Positions 50,247-59,397 of a stretch of 64,000 bases of DNA are shown piece by piece (position 1 is the first letter of the stretch; the number at the start of each line of letters is the position of its first letter). The stretch spans positions 21,950-85,949 of the forward strand of contig NZ_DRGM01000099.1 in assembly GCF_011050055.1 (NCBI RefSeq), given 5' to 3'. Position numbers and translations under genes: made by a program. A model generated the notes under the pieces. It saw only the letters and a program-made list of their open reading frames with translations. It was not told where the DNA came from and searched no databases. The stretch comes from Pseudoalteromonas prydzensis. GTDB taxonomy: Bacteria; Pseudomonadota; Gammaproteobacteria; Enterobacterales; Alteromonadaceae.

Positions 50247-51752
50247 TTATCCTAAACGCGTCACTTTAACCTTTATACGACCCGTATTAGCGCCATAAAA
50301 ACGCTTTAGATCATTAGCGAAAGGACAAAACTCTCCTGATCTGGTGATTTTAATATCGGCGCCACCGGCTATTTCAAACAGGTTGTCATCGTTGTTATCA
50401 ATAGCGCCAATTAATGCAAACCACTGTGCGTGTGGCAAGCGTCGAAACGGTTCGAGTAAGGCCATGGGGATTTTTTTTACGCCTAATTGCACGTTATCAC
50501 GATGCCAACCTTGTGGCCCGCAACTGACTCCGTCGTCATACCAAACTTGTTCAGGGTAGGGGGTAAAACGATAGGTACCGCCTTGCTCTAGCATTAAGCC
50601 AGTGTGATTATAAGGCTCTGCACCATATACCATAATATCTTTACTCTCAGCTTGGGCTAGGAGTGTCATATGTTGCTTATCGAGCGCAATATGTGGGCTT
50701 AAACCGGTAAAGGTAAGGGTAGTATCATCACTATACAGCACTTGGTATTTGAGACTTTTCAGTGACTCAGGTCGGTAACTGGTTAAGCGATTAATGCGCT
50801 CAGCCACGCTTTGATGGACGAGGGGGGTTAAATCACTTTGTTCGTTATCAACTAATACGCAGCATTCTCTATCAATCAGTTTAAATAATGGATTAAACCA
50901 AAAGTAATTTTGTTGATGGCTGAGCGCCAGTGGATCGGGGGTAATAGTCATATCATCTTGGGCAATTAAAGCGTTATGCTCTGATGGTAATAATATGCTG
51001 TAGTCAATTTGTGCGCTAGTGAGTAAATGCAGCTGCAGAGGTTGTTCTATTAACCACTCTAAGGCATAACGTAAGCAAATATCGGCTAACCCATCGCGGT
51101 AGTAGCCACCACCAACATCAGAGTGGGCACCCGCAAACCAAATTTCGTGAACATGGGGAGCATAGTTAATTAAGGTTGGCTCGAATGCGCGGCGTTTTTC
51201 ATCCAGTGCGACACAATGCAGCGCCGTGGTTATGTTTGTTGCCAGGGTATAGTTTTCAAAAATAACATGCTCAGCACCCCGGGTGGCTTTAGTTACTTTA
51301 GATAAACCAATTGAGGCAACGGTATCAAAGACACATAAATAAACGTCTGTGCTGAGCAGTGGCTCTAGGCATTTCGCAAAGCGTCGAGCAAGCGCTGCAC
51401 CACGACTAAAACCGGTTAATAACACTCTATCGCCAACTTGATAATAGCTGTTAAAGTCATTGATAGCGCGATTTAAAATGCTGGCAACGTCATCGCCTCG
51501 GGGCGCAAATGATTGATTAAGTAACCGTTTAAAACGACTGCCTTGGGTACCAATTCCTTGGTAATAAAAACTAAGTTGGTTAGCAAATGGAGTGTGAGGT
51601 TCGTTATTTAATGCGCCGCCAAATAACAAATGTAGTTTAAGGATATTGGTGATACTGGCATCTTCTTTAAAATGTGCAGAACTGAACTGCTCGGCATCAC
51701 GGGGCTCACTGCCGGTACCATCAAAGTTGAAAATCAGCGTTTTAGCCGTCAT
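50247..51752 (-). CDS. DUF2235 / Tle1-like alpha/beta-hydrolase
   Basis: This 501-residue protein has the DUF2235 pattern: IFNFDGTGSEP at the N-terminus, nucleophile elbow GFSRGAA with Ser116, FDTVASIG with the likely catalytic acid, and AHSDVGGGY. This fold includes type VI secretion phospholipase effectors (Tle1). No signal peptide and no secretion or immunity genes are adjacent, so it could instead be an intracellular lipase. The C-terminal roughly 150 residues (beta-rich, GGADIKITRSGEF) are unfamiliar. It converges on kdpE with a 20-base gap. Confidence 0.72.
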   Translation of the reverse strand: MTAKTLIFNFDGTGSEPRDAEQFSSAHFKEDASITNILKLHLLFGGALNNEPHTPFANQLSFYYQGIGTQGSRFKRLLNQSFAPRGDDVASILNRAINDFNSYYQVGDRVLLTGFSRGAALARRFAKCLEPLLSTDVYLCVFDTVASIGLSKVTKATRGAEHVIFENYTLATNITTALHCVALDEKRRAFEPTLINYAPHVHEIWFAGAHSDVGGGYYRDGLADICLRYALEWLIEQPLQLHLLTSAQIDYSILLPSEHNALIAQDDMTITPDPLALSHQQNYFWFNPLFKLIDRECCVLVDNEQSDLTPLVHQSVAERINRLTSYRPESLKSLKYQVLYSDDTTLTFTGLSPHIALDKQHMTLLAQAESKDIMVYGAEPYNHTGLMLEQGGTYRFTPYPEQVWYDDGVSCGPQGWHRDNVQLGVKKIPMALLEPFRRLPHAQWFALIGAIDNNDDNLFEIAGGADIKITRSGEFCPFANDLKRFYGANTGRIKVKVTRLG

Positions 51753-51907
51753 AGCATCATTCCTTTTAGTTGGTTTATCCTAATTTACAGGGGAAATGTT
51801 AAAATTTGAAGACAAATTTGTATACTGCAGATCAAATGCAGAGCAACCATTAATTGCTTACTTTTTACCGGTGCTGCCAGCAACGCCACAACAATAACCT
51901 GTAAATA

Positions 51908-52477
51908 TTAGCCTGCGCTTAGGTGTGAATATAAAATCCAAATACCAATAATAATAAGAGCGATACCGCCAAACGCTTCGGCCTTTTTGCCAACCATAGC
52001 ACCTATTACATGGCCAAGCAGTGAGCCTATGGTGACCATTATTGTGGTCGCAAGGCCTATCATGGCCGCAGCTAAGTAAATATTAACGTTTAAAAATGCC
52101 AGACTAATACCCACTGTCATCGCATCAATACTGGTGCCAACAGCGGTCAGTAAGGTGGCGAGTAAAGTACGTTTTTTAGTTTCTGGTTGTGGTTGTGCAT
52201 CGCTCTTTTTTGCGCTTTCAATAAGCATATGAACACCTAGCGCAACCAGTAATACAAAGGCTATCCAATGATCCCACGCTGCGACGTAAGCTGAACCTGC
52301 GCTGCCAATAAACCAGCCAATAAGTGGCGCAATAGCTTCGATACAACCAAAAATCAGGCCTAATTTTAGCGCATTGATAAGGCGCGGGTTTTTCAAGCTG
52401 GCACCTTTACCGATAGATGCTGCAAAGGCATCAGTCGACATAGCGAGCGAAAGTAATGAAAGCGTGAGAATATTCAA
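51908..52477 (-). CDS. mntP: Manganese efflux protein MntP
   Basis: This 189-residue membrane protein has six helices and the MntP repeats AMSTDAFAASIGKGASL and TAVGTSIDAMTVGISLAF, each with the Asp used for Mn2+ export. I choose the TTG at 52477, preceded by GAGGGG, because it yields MNILTLSLLSLAMSTDAF, aligning with E. coli MntP. A TATAAT box lies on the minus strand at 52502-52507. The short leader shows no yybP-ykoY manganese riboswitch that I can recognise. Confidence 0.88.
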   Translation of the reverse strand: MNILTLSLLSLAMSTDAFAASIGKGASLKNPRLINALKLGLIFGCIEAIAPLIGWFIGSAGSAYVAAWDHWIAFVLLVALGVHMLIESAKKSDAQPQPETKKRTLLATLLTAVGTSIDAMTVGISLAFLNVNIYLAAAMIGLATTIMVTIGSLLGHVIGAMVGKKAEAFGGIALIIIGIWILYSHLSAG

Positions 52478-52644
52478 GTGAGTGCCCCTCAAAAATGCCG
52501 TATTATAGAGAAATACGCGATAAACGGATACACAATTGAATGTGCTATTTACGCTATGACTAGAAAGGCTGCAGCTCTGTCTGCATATACAGCTGAGTGT
52601 TTATTAGTCTACACTTTACAATTATAACATTTGGCCTTAGTCCG

Positions 52645-53394
52645 ATGATTAGACTTATAATTGCTTTGTTGCTGGTGGGTCACTGTCCTTCCCTTGTATT
52701 AGCCCAACCGCAAACTACGCCATTAGTCGGTGCTCATAGTCAGTGGCCTCCTTATGTTATGAAAGATGGTACAGGTCTTACAGATGAATTAGTTGGCGCC
52801 GTTTTTGCTGATCAGGGGATTGAATTTAACATGCAAGTTGCGCCATTTAGTCGCGCCATTCGAATGTTAGAACAAACGAAAATTGATCTGATCCCTGCGT
52901 TGTGGTGGACAGCGCAGCGCGCTGAAACAATATTATTTAGTGACCCATATTTTGACAATCAACTAAGCGTCATTACTAAAAACACGTTAGCTATAAATTT
53001 TACTGGTGCCGACAGTTTACAGCACTTAACAATAAGTACTATTCGTGGCTATGGCTATCATGATTTTTTGCAAACAATTAAAGGGCTTACGGTGGTGCAG
53101 TTAAATGATTTGCATGCTTGCTTAGAACAAGTGCAAAAAGGCCGTGTGGATGTTGCTCTAGCCGATAGTTGGGCTGCGCGTTATGAAATAATGCAAGATA
53201 GCCAATTAGCTGAATTAACTATCTTACAACCCGTTTTAATCACCCGTGCGTTACATATAGGCGTACACAAATCCCATCCTCAGGCCAAGCAAATTATTAG
53301 TGCTTTTAACCGAGGACTGCAGAATATTCGTCGCTCAGGTGAATATGCGCAAATAAGTGCCCGCTATGAGCAAACTTTAGCGATACCACCATGA
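52645..53394 (+). CDS. Periplasmic solute-binding protein (SBP_bac_3 type)
   Basis: This 249-residue protein has a signal peptide ending VLA and the SBP_bac_3 pattern: AHSQWPPYVMKDGTGLTDELVGAVFADQGI, then LIPALWWTAQRAETILFSDPYF. I choose the ATG at 52645 because it starts the signal peptide; the in-frame extension to 52597 lacks a ribosome site. No ABC transporter partners are nearby. It resembles in layout the orphan binding protein at 34684, but the two are only distantly similar. Ligand unknown. Confidence 0.78.
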   Translation: MIRLIIALLLVGHCPSLVLAQPQTTPLVGAHSQWPPYVMKDGTGLTDELVGAVFADQGIEFNMQVAPFSRAIRMLEQTKIDLIPALWWTAQRAETILFSDPYFDNQLSVITKNTLAINFTGADSLQHLTISTIRGYGYHDFLQTIKGLTVVQLNDLHACLEQVQKGRVDVALADSWAARYEIMQDSQLAELTILQPVLITRALHIGVHKSHPQAKQIISAFNRGLQNIRRSGEYAQISARYEQTLAIPP

Positions 53395-53400
53395 GTTGTA

Positions 53401-54705
53401 TTAATGCAGCTTCATTTTCGGTCTTACCACCCGCAACACTTTTTCGCTGATCCACAATGCAAAGGTTTTTGCGCTGCCATGAATGGCGCGTTGGTGCATA
53501 CGATACAGTGATATATACATAAAGCGGGCAATTTTACCTTCAATAAAAAAGCTATTGCTGGTGAGGTTACCCATTAAACTGCCTACGGTGCTGTAGCGTG
53601 ATAAATTAACTAACGAGCCATGATCGTTATATTCAAATCCGCGGAGGGGTTGTTGGCGTAAAGTCGCGATTAAGTTTTTTTCAACACATTGCGCCATTTG
53701 GTGAGCCGACTGCGCGCGCGGTGGCACGAGTTTGCCATCTTGTTGGGTAAATGCACAGCAATCACCCAATACATAAATTCGCTCATCAACGTTACTCTGT
53801 AGGAAATCATTGACCATTATTTGATTATTACGGGTGAGCTCAAAAACTCCTAGTTCTTTAACAAAGTCAGGGGCTTTAACGCCAGCTGCCCAGACCATGA
53901 TATCGGCATTAATGTGTTCATCATCTTTAGTGATAAAACCCTGCTCAGTGGCTTGCTTAACTTGAGTATTTTCACGCACGGTGACGCCTAATTTTAATAG
54001 CTCTCGTTTTGCAGAATTAGCAATTCTATCCGGTAAAGCGGGTAGTATTCGTGGGCCAGCTTCAATTAGGTGAATATGTAAACGTTTGGCCGACATATTG
54101 GTCAAACCATAAAGTTTTAATAGATCGGATACATGGTAAAGTTCAGCCGAAAGCTCGACTCCCGTTGCACCACCGCCAACAATGGCGATATTTAAGGCAT
54201 GTTGTGGGTCGTCGTCTTGGTGTAAGCGGGTAAAGTTATCGAGTAGCGCGTGTTGAAAACGTTCGGCCTGTTGGTTTGAATCAAGATAAAAACAATGCTC
54301 TTTAATACCAGGGGTGTTGAAGTCGTTACTGACACTGCCGATGGCAATGACTAGGTAGTCATAATGGACGGTGCGTTGTGGCAAAATTTGATGACCCAAT
54401 TCATCATTTAAAGCACTTAAAGTAATGGTTTTATTGGTGTTATCGAGGTCACAAAAAGTGCCAAGTTGAAAATTGTAATGGTGCTTTGCAGCATGGGCTG
54501 AGTAAACTACACCATCTAAATCGGCATCAATAGATCCCGTAGCTACTTCATGCAGTAACGGCTTCCAAATATGAGTGCGATTTTTATCTATGAGTAGAAT
54601 ATCTGCGTGCTGTTTCTTTCCTAGTTTATGTCCTAATTGCGTTGCGAGCTCTAAGCCGCCTGCGCCACCACCGATGATGACGATTTTAGGATGTGTAGTT
54701 ATCAT
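53401..54705 (-). CDS. ndh: Type II NADH dehydrogenase (NDH-2)
   Basis: This 434-residue flavoprotein has two nucleotide-binding motifs: FAD GGGAGGLELATQLG near the N-terminus and NAD(H) GGGATGVELSAELY near residue 170. IYVLGDCCAF marks the second FAD contact. The C-terminal helix with Arg/Lys-rich ends suits membrane association. It oxidises NADH and reduces quinone without pumping ions. I choose the ATG at 54705, preceded by GAGGG, rather than an extension 11 codons upstream. Confidence 0.9.
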   Translation of the reverse strand: MITTHPKIVIIGGGAGGLELATQLGHKLGKKQHADILLIDKNRTHIWKPLLHEVATGSIDADLDGVVYSAHAAKHHYNFQLGTFCDLDNTNKTITLSALNDELGHQILPQRTVHYDYLVIAIGSVSNDFNTPGIKEHCFYLDSNQQAERFQHALLDNFTRLHQDDDPQHALNIAIVGGGATGVELSAELYHVSDLLKLYGLTNMSAKRLHIHLIEAGPRILPALPDRIANSAKRELLKLGVTVRENTQVKQATEQGFITKDDEHINADIMVWAAGVKAPDFVKELGVFELTRNNQIMVNDFLQSNVDERIYVLGDCCAFTQQDGKLVPPRAQSAHQMAQCVEKNLIATLRQQPLRGFEYNDHGSLVNLSRYSTVGSLMGNLTSNSFFIEGKIARFMYISLYRMHQRAIHGSAKTFALWISEKVLRVVRPKMKLH

Positions 54706-54969
54706 TACGTTGCCCTCAAAAGAATTATACCTAAACACTCTTATGGTGGCTCAAGGCGAAGAACACTTAGGTATTGAGCAGACAAAAAGCTTTAAAATAC
54801 CTTGTCAAGCAACCAGTTAATAATGCGCCTTTTAAATTGATTTGTCAGTAAATTTAATGGGAACAAATAGATAAGCCAAGAAAATAAAGCAAAAAAAAGT
54901 TACCATGGCAGGTATTGAATTTTCAAACTATAATTTCCTTTATTAGGGAATTATAATAAAGGGAATATT

Positions 54970-56907
54970 ATGAACGACACGCTACTTTCCTCGCTTGAGC
55001 AGCATTTTGGTTTTAATCAATTTCGTCAAGGCCAGCAACAAACCATTGAGCAACTGCTAAACAATCAATCTTCATTGGCAATTTTCCCCACTGGCTCTGG
55101 CAAATCATTGTGTTATCAATTAACGGCATTGCATTTGCCGCATTTAACCTTAGTGGTTTCGCCGTTATTGGCATTAATGAAAGATCAAATCAGCTTTTTA
55201 AATAGTAAAGGCATTTATGCCGCAAGTTTAGATTCAAGCCAAACTACAGAGCAAAGTCACACCGTAATGAGCGATGTGCGTGCAGGTAAAGTTAAAATTT
55301 TAATGGTGTCGGTGGAGCGGTTTAAAAATGAACGGTTTCGTGAGTTTATTAATCAAATCGCTATTTCTATGCTGGTGGTTGATGAAGCACACTGTATTTC
55401 TGAATGGGGTCATAACTTTAGGCCTGATTATTTAAAACTGCCCCGATACCGAGATGAACTTAATATTCCATTGGTGCTGCTGTTAACTGCAACGGCGACC
55501 AAAAAAGTAAAACGTGATATGAGTGAGCGTTTTGCAATTACCCCAGAGTGCATTGTACAAACCGGATTTTATCGGGCTAATTTAGACTTATCGGTACTCA
55601 GTGTAAAAAGCGCTGATAAAGCAAGCACATTGGCTAATATTGTGCGCGAGCAAACGGGCCCAGGAATTGTCTATGTGACCTTGCAGCATACAGCTGAGCA
55701 AGTCGCTGAAGCACTTAGTCGCCAAGGTTTACACGCTGTGGCTTATCATGCTGGGCTTGAAGATACTCTGCGTTATGGTATTCAAGATGATTTTATGGCG
55801 GGTAAAATTAATGTCGTTGTTGCCACGATTGCGTTTGGTATGGGGATAGATAAATCAGATATCCGTTTTGTTATACATTATGATTTACCAAAGTCGATTG
55901 AAAACTACAGCCAAGAGATTGGCCGTGCAGGGCGAGATAGGCAGCCTGCAAAGTGTTATACCTTAGCCAATTTAGATGGCTTAAATACGGTAGAAAACTT
56001 TGTTTATGGCGATACCCCAGAACTCAGTGGGATTGAATTTGTTATCAACGATATTCGCCAACATCAGGATCAACAACAGCAATGGGAGATGCAAGAATAC
56101 AGTCTCTCAAGTGATAGTAATATTCGTCAATTAGCGCTTAAAACCTTGCTCGTGCAATTAGAAATACAAGGCGCGATAACGCCACTTTATGCTTACTACG
56201 CTGATTTTAAATATAAGTTTTTAGAAGATAAAGCCATGTTGTTAAGTCATTTTGATGCAGCTCGGCAAGAATTCTTAAATTTAATATTTAGCCATACCCA
56301 GTTTAAAAAAATCTGGGGTACACTTAATTTTGACACGCTTACCCAAGCCGCTCAGGTGGATCGCAAACGGGTGGTTGCAGCCCTTGATTATTTAGCCGAG
56401 AAGAATTTAATTGCGCTGGAAACCAAGCGGATCACCCAAGTCTATCAAGTAAATAATGAGGTGCTCAATAATCCTGAGTTGGCTCAGCAATTACACAGCT
56501 ATTTTGTGGATAAAGAGCAAGCTGAGATCAAACGTATTGCGGCGCTTATTCGCTTTTTTGAGCTAAAAAGCTGTTTGAGCTATAACCTTGCTCGTTATTT
56601 TGACGACCATCAAGCGCCAGAGCAATGCGGGCATTGCTCAGTATGCAGAGGACAAGCCGTAACGCTTGAATATTCACAAGTACCTCGCTTCGCTGACGAT
56701 GCTGTAATTTATCAAAAGGTTGACGAGTTACTCAGTCATCTAGCCAGTAAAGGGGTTAATAATATTGGTATAGAAACCCAGTGTCGCTTTTTAGCGGGGA
56801 TGAGCGTGCCGTTATTTACTCGTAATAAAGTCCGCCAGCTCAGCGGTTTTGGCTTGTGCGAGCAACAACGCTATAGTGAAATAAAAGCGAAATTACTGGC
56901 ACGTTAA
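54970..56907 (+). CDS. RecQ-family ATP-dependent DNA helicase
   Basis: This 645-residue helicase has Walker A FPTGSGKSLCYQL (about residues 39-51), the DEAH box VVDEAHCISEWGHNF, VATIAFGMGIDKSDIRFVIH and the QEIGRAGRDRQPAKC block. A zinc cluster region (PEQCGHCSVCRG near 565) follows, then a winged-helix-like segment. There is no recognisable HRDC domain. It differs from canonical RecQ in the middle region, so it is probably a RecQ paralogue. It is preceded by 264 gene-free AT-rich bases. Confidence 0.9.
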   Translation: MNDTLLSSLEQHFGFNQFRQGQQQTIEQLLNNQSSLAIFPTGSGKSLCYQLTALHLPHLTLVVSPLLALMKDQISFLNSKGIYAASLDSSQTTEQSHTVMSDVRAGKVKILMVSVERFKNERFREFINQIAISMLVVDEAHCISEWGHNFRPDYLKLPRYRDELNIPLVLLLTATATKKVKRDMSERFAITPECIVQTGFYRANLDLSVLSVKSADKASTLANIVREQTGPGIVYVTLQHTAEQVAEALSRQGLHAVAYHAGLEDTLRYGIQDDFMAGKINVVVATIAFGMGIDKSDIRFVIHYDLPKSIENYSQEIGRAGRDRQPAKCYTLANLDGLNTVENFVYGDTPELSGIEFVINDIRQHQDQQQQWEMQEYSLSSDSNIRQLALKTLLVQLEIQGAITPLYAYYADFKYKFLEDKAMLLSHFDAARQEFLNLIFSHTQFKKIWGTLNFDTLTQAAQVDRKRVVAALDYLAEKNLIALETKRITQVYQVNNEVLNNPELAQQLHSYFVDKEQAEIKRIAALIRFFELKSCLSYNLARYFDDHQAPEQCGHCSVCRGQAVTLEYSQVPRFADDAVIYQKVDELLSHLASKGVNNIGIETQCRFLAGMSVPLFTRNKVRQLSGFGLCEQQRYSEIKAKLLAR

Positions 56908-56952
56908 ACTCACTCAGGTATGCTAGAGGCTTATTCGTAACAGTAAGCCTCT

Positions 56953-57279
56953 ATGCCTCACATTGTTCACCCCGATGAAAACGTTATTATCGTTAAAAAT
57001 ATCACATCAGCTCCAGAGCCTGTAACGTGTGCAAATTGCCAAGCCTGTTGTTGCCAGCTAGAGGTACGTATTGTGACTGATACTGGCGTGCCGTTTCATT
57101 ATATTGAATATGATAAATGGGGCAGCGAAGTGATGAAACGCGCCGATGATGGCTGGTGCCAAGCGCTTGATCGCAATACGTTAATGTGTTCAATCTACGA
57201 AAACCGCCCATTAGTTTGCCGCGAATTTGAGATGGCATCAGGGGAGTGTATAACTGAGCGTGAATTGGCGGGCATTTAG
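56953..57279 (+). CDS. YkgJ-type cysteine-cluster protein (UPF0153)
   Basis: This 108-residue protein has the cysteine pattern CANCQACCCQLEV at the N-terminus and CSIYENRPLVCREFEMASGEC at the C-terminus, typical of the YkgJ / CxxCxxCC family, thought to bind zinc or an iron-sulfur cluster. It lies 45 bases after the helicase gene on the same strand and may be co-transcribed. Function of the family is unknown. Confidence 0.82.
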   Translation: MPHIVHPDENVIIVKNITSAPEPVTCANCQACCCQLEVRIVTDTGVPFHYIEYDKWGSEVMKRADDGWCQALDRNTLMCSIYENRPLVCREFEMASGECITERELAGI

Positions 57280-57319
57280 TTTTTATTTGATATGAATAAC
57301 CATTATGGCACAGTAAAAT

Positions 57320-57360
57320 AGTTGAGCTCGGGCTAAAAATAACGCACCACGAGCTCAACT
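57320..57360. terminator. Inverted repeat between ykgJ-like and ktrB-like genes
   Basis: A perfect 11-bp stem (AGTTGAGCTCG at 57320-57330, partner 57350-57360) has a 19-base loop between convergent genes. Poly-T is weak on both sides, so termination efficiency is uncertain. Confidence 0.5.
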
Positions 57361-57363
57361 GCA

Positions 57364-58728
57364 TTAACCAATAGACAGTTTGGTGCTTGGATAGCGAAGT
57401 TTTTTACTTCTTGGGCTTGCTAAAAAGTAAGCAATGGTTAGGGGACCAATCCGGCCTATAAACATTAAGAACATAATAATGAATTCTCCTATAGGCGATA
57501 ACGAACCCGTTAGCCCACGGGATAAACCCACCGTGCCAATTGCCGATACCGCTTCAAACGCTATATCAATAAACGGCGCATCTTCTACCAAGAGTAAAGT
57601 GAAAATAGCTAACCAAGTGACTCCCGCTGAAATAATAGTCAATGCCAATGCTTTGTAAATGGTTTCTTTATCAATTTCTCTACGCAGCACTGTAACGCCT
57701 TTATCGCGGCGTAAGTAGCTGTAGGTCGCTAAAATTAACACCACAAAGGTCACCACTTTTATACCACTGGCGGTACTGAGCGAGCCGCCACCAATAAACA
57801 TTAACATCATAGTCAGTGCAGTACTGGCATTGCGTAGCTCTTCGATTGCGAGGGTATTAAAACCAGCGGTTCGCGGTGTGACTGCTTGAAACCACGCAGC
57901 TAACCATTTACCGAGTTCACTTAATGGTTGTAAGGTATTGGGGTTATTGTATTCAATGGCATAAATAAGCAACAGCGCCACCACGTTAATAACCACGGTG
58001 CTGATGATCATTAACTTACTGTAAGTACACAGCCCTGCCCAGCGCTTTGATTTGTATAAATCCATCCACACAGTGAAACCAAGGCCACCAATAATAAATA
58101 AACCAGTAATGGTGAGGTTGACGACCGGATCGGCCACATACTCCATCAAGCTGTTAGGGCTAAGCGCAAATCCGGCGTTATTAAAGGCACTGATGGTATA
58201 AAATACCGCATGTAACAAGGCTTTTAACCAGCCCAATTCTTGACCCCAATACAAGGTGAGAATAATAATGCCTAAGGTTTCTACTAATAATGAAAACAGC
58301 AATACTGACTTGGCGGTGCTGACTAAGGTTGACGTATCAGTTTGATTAAATGCCGCTTTGGTAACGGTTTTTTGTAAAAACCCTACTTTGTTACCTAACG
58401 CAATTAAGGTTACTACGGCAAAGGTCATTAGCCCCAGTCCACCTAATTGAATCAGCAGCGCTATAATGGCTTGTCCAAATCCTGTGAATGCTGAGCCAGT
58501 ATCAACTACGACGAGTCCGGTTACGGTCACCGCAGAGGTCGCAGTAAATAAGCTTTGCTCCCAACTGATCGGAATATGTGCTGCAAAGGGTAGTTTGAGC
58601 AGGATTGCACCGAGTATTATCAAAATAATAAAACCAGCACTTAAAATCACTGGCGGTGCGGCGTTCAGTTTTCTACTACCCCTTGGTTTTCGCTCAATTG
58701 GGGTTTTTAAGGGGTGCCATTGGACCAT
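57364..58728 (-). CDS. TrkH/KtrB-family K+ channel subunit
   Basis: This 454-residue membrane protein has four pore-loop segments: TATSAVTVTGLVVVD, TISAFNNAGFALSPNS, VTPRTAGFNTL and SAIGTVGLSRGL. The central Gly of each forms the K+ filter. Size and sequence favour the KtrB branch. It is third in a minus-strand operon, three bases after the ktrA-like gene, and so likely pairs with that gating subunit for Na+-dependent K+ uptake. Confidence 0.88.
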   Translation of the reverse strand: MVQWHPLKTPIERKPRGSRKLNAAPPVILSAGFIILIILGAILLKLPFAAHIPISWEQSLFTATSAVTVTGLVVVDTGSAFTGFGQAIIALLIQLGGLGLMTFAVVTLIALGNKVGFLQKTVTKAAFNQTDTSTLVSTAKSVLLFSLLVETLGIIILTLYWGQELGWLKALLHAVFYTISAFNNAGFALSPNSLMEYVADPVVNLTITGLFIIGGLGFTVWMDLYKSKRWAGLCTYSKLMIISTVVINVVALLLIYAIEYNNPNTLQPLSELGKWLAAWFQAVTPRTAGFNTLAIEELRNASTALTMMLMFIGGGSLSTASGIKVVTFVVLILATYSYLRRDKGVTVLRREIDKETIYKALALTIISAGVTWLAIFTLLLVEDAPFIDIAFEAVSAIGTVGLSRGLTGSLSPIGEFIIMFLMFIGRIGPLTIAYFLASPRSKKLRYPSTKLSIG

Positions 58729-58731
58729 GTT

Positions 58732-59385
58732 TTATACCAGCCTTGGGGCAATATGCTTTAATTCTGCGCGGTTACCTGACAGCAGTAATGCATCGTGTTC
58801 ATGTAAGATAAAGTCATGATCGAGTTTAACAAAAGTGTGTTTACCACGTTTTACCAGTAGCGGATCGATTGCCCCTTTGATGTCGTTAAGTAGCACTCCT
58901 AAAGACATCCCCTGCAAATGTGCCTTGATATGAATTTCAACAACATATAAGCCATTACCCAAGGAGATATAGTCGTTCACCATTGGATAATTTAGCGCTT
59001 GCGCAACACGCACTCCCATTTCTTCCTCGGGGTGAATAATACGTGTAACGCCCAGCTTCGATATTATCGTATGGTGCGCTTTAGTACCTGCTTTAACCCA
59101 TATTTGCTTAACGGCTAAGTTTTTTAGTGCCAAGGTACACAGTATGCTGGATTGCATATCTTCACCAATCGCGACTAACACAGCTTCACTATTTGCTAAA
59201 TCGAGTTCTTTTAACGCTGCTTCATCTGTTGAATCGCATACCACTGTCTCTGATAAGTGCTCAACATATTTTTCGGCGAGTTTTGGGTTGCTATCAACGC
59301 CCGTCACTGTGTGTCCTAAATGGATCAGCTCAAGACTTGCTGCAATGCCAAAGCGGCCTAAACCAATAACTGTAAAATGTGCCAT
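58732..59385 (-). CDS. KtrA-like RCK gating subunit
   Basis: This 217-residue cytosolic protein has an N-terminal Rossmann domain with VIGLGRFGIAASLELIHLG (GxGxxG) and a conserved acidic VDSN for adenine nucleotide or NAD binding. TrkA-C / RCK-C (about 135-217) follows. One copy of each domain, rather than two, marks it as KtrA-type rather than TrkA-type. It lies between the two channel genes in the operon and could gate either or both. Confidence 0.88.
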   Translation of the reverse strand: MAHFTVIGLGRFGIAASLELIHLGHTVTGVDSNPKLAEKYVEHLSETVVCDSTDEAALKELDLANSEAVLVAIGEDMQSSILCTLALKNLAVKQIWVKAGTKAHHTIISKLGVTRIIHPEEEMGVRVAQALNYPMVNDYISLGNGLYVVEIHIKAHLQGMSLGVLLNDIKGAIDPLLVKRGKHTFVKLDHDFILHEHDALLLSGNRAELKHIAPRLV

Positions 59386-59397
59386 AGTATTCCTTCG

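Noticed and set aside
52478..52620. Possible yybP-ykoY manganese riboswitch before mntP
   Set aside because: The leader is short, and neither the conserved purine-rich core nor the paired arms could be found.
57002..57364. 120-codon minus-strand ORF opposite the YkgJ-type gene
   Set aside because: The plus-strand product has the diagnostic cysteine clusters, and the antisense product resembles nothing.
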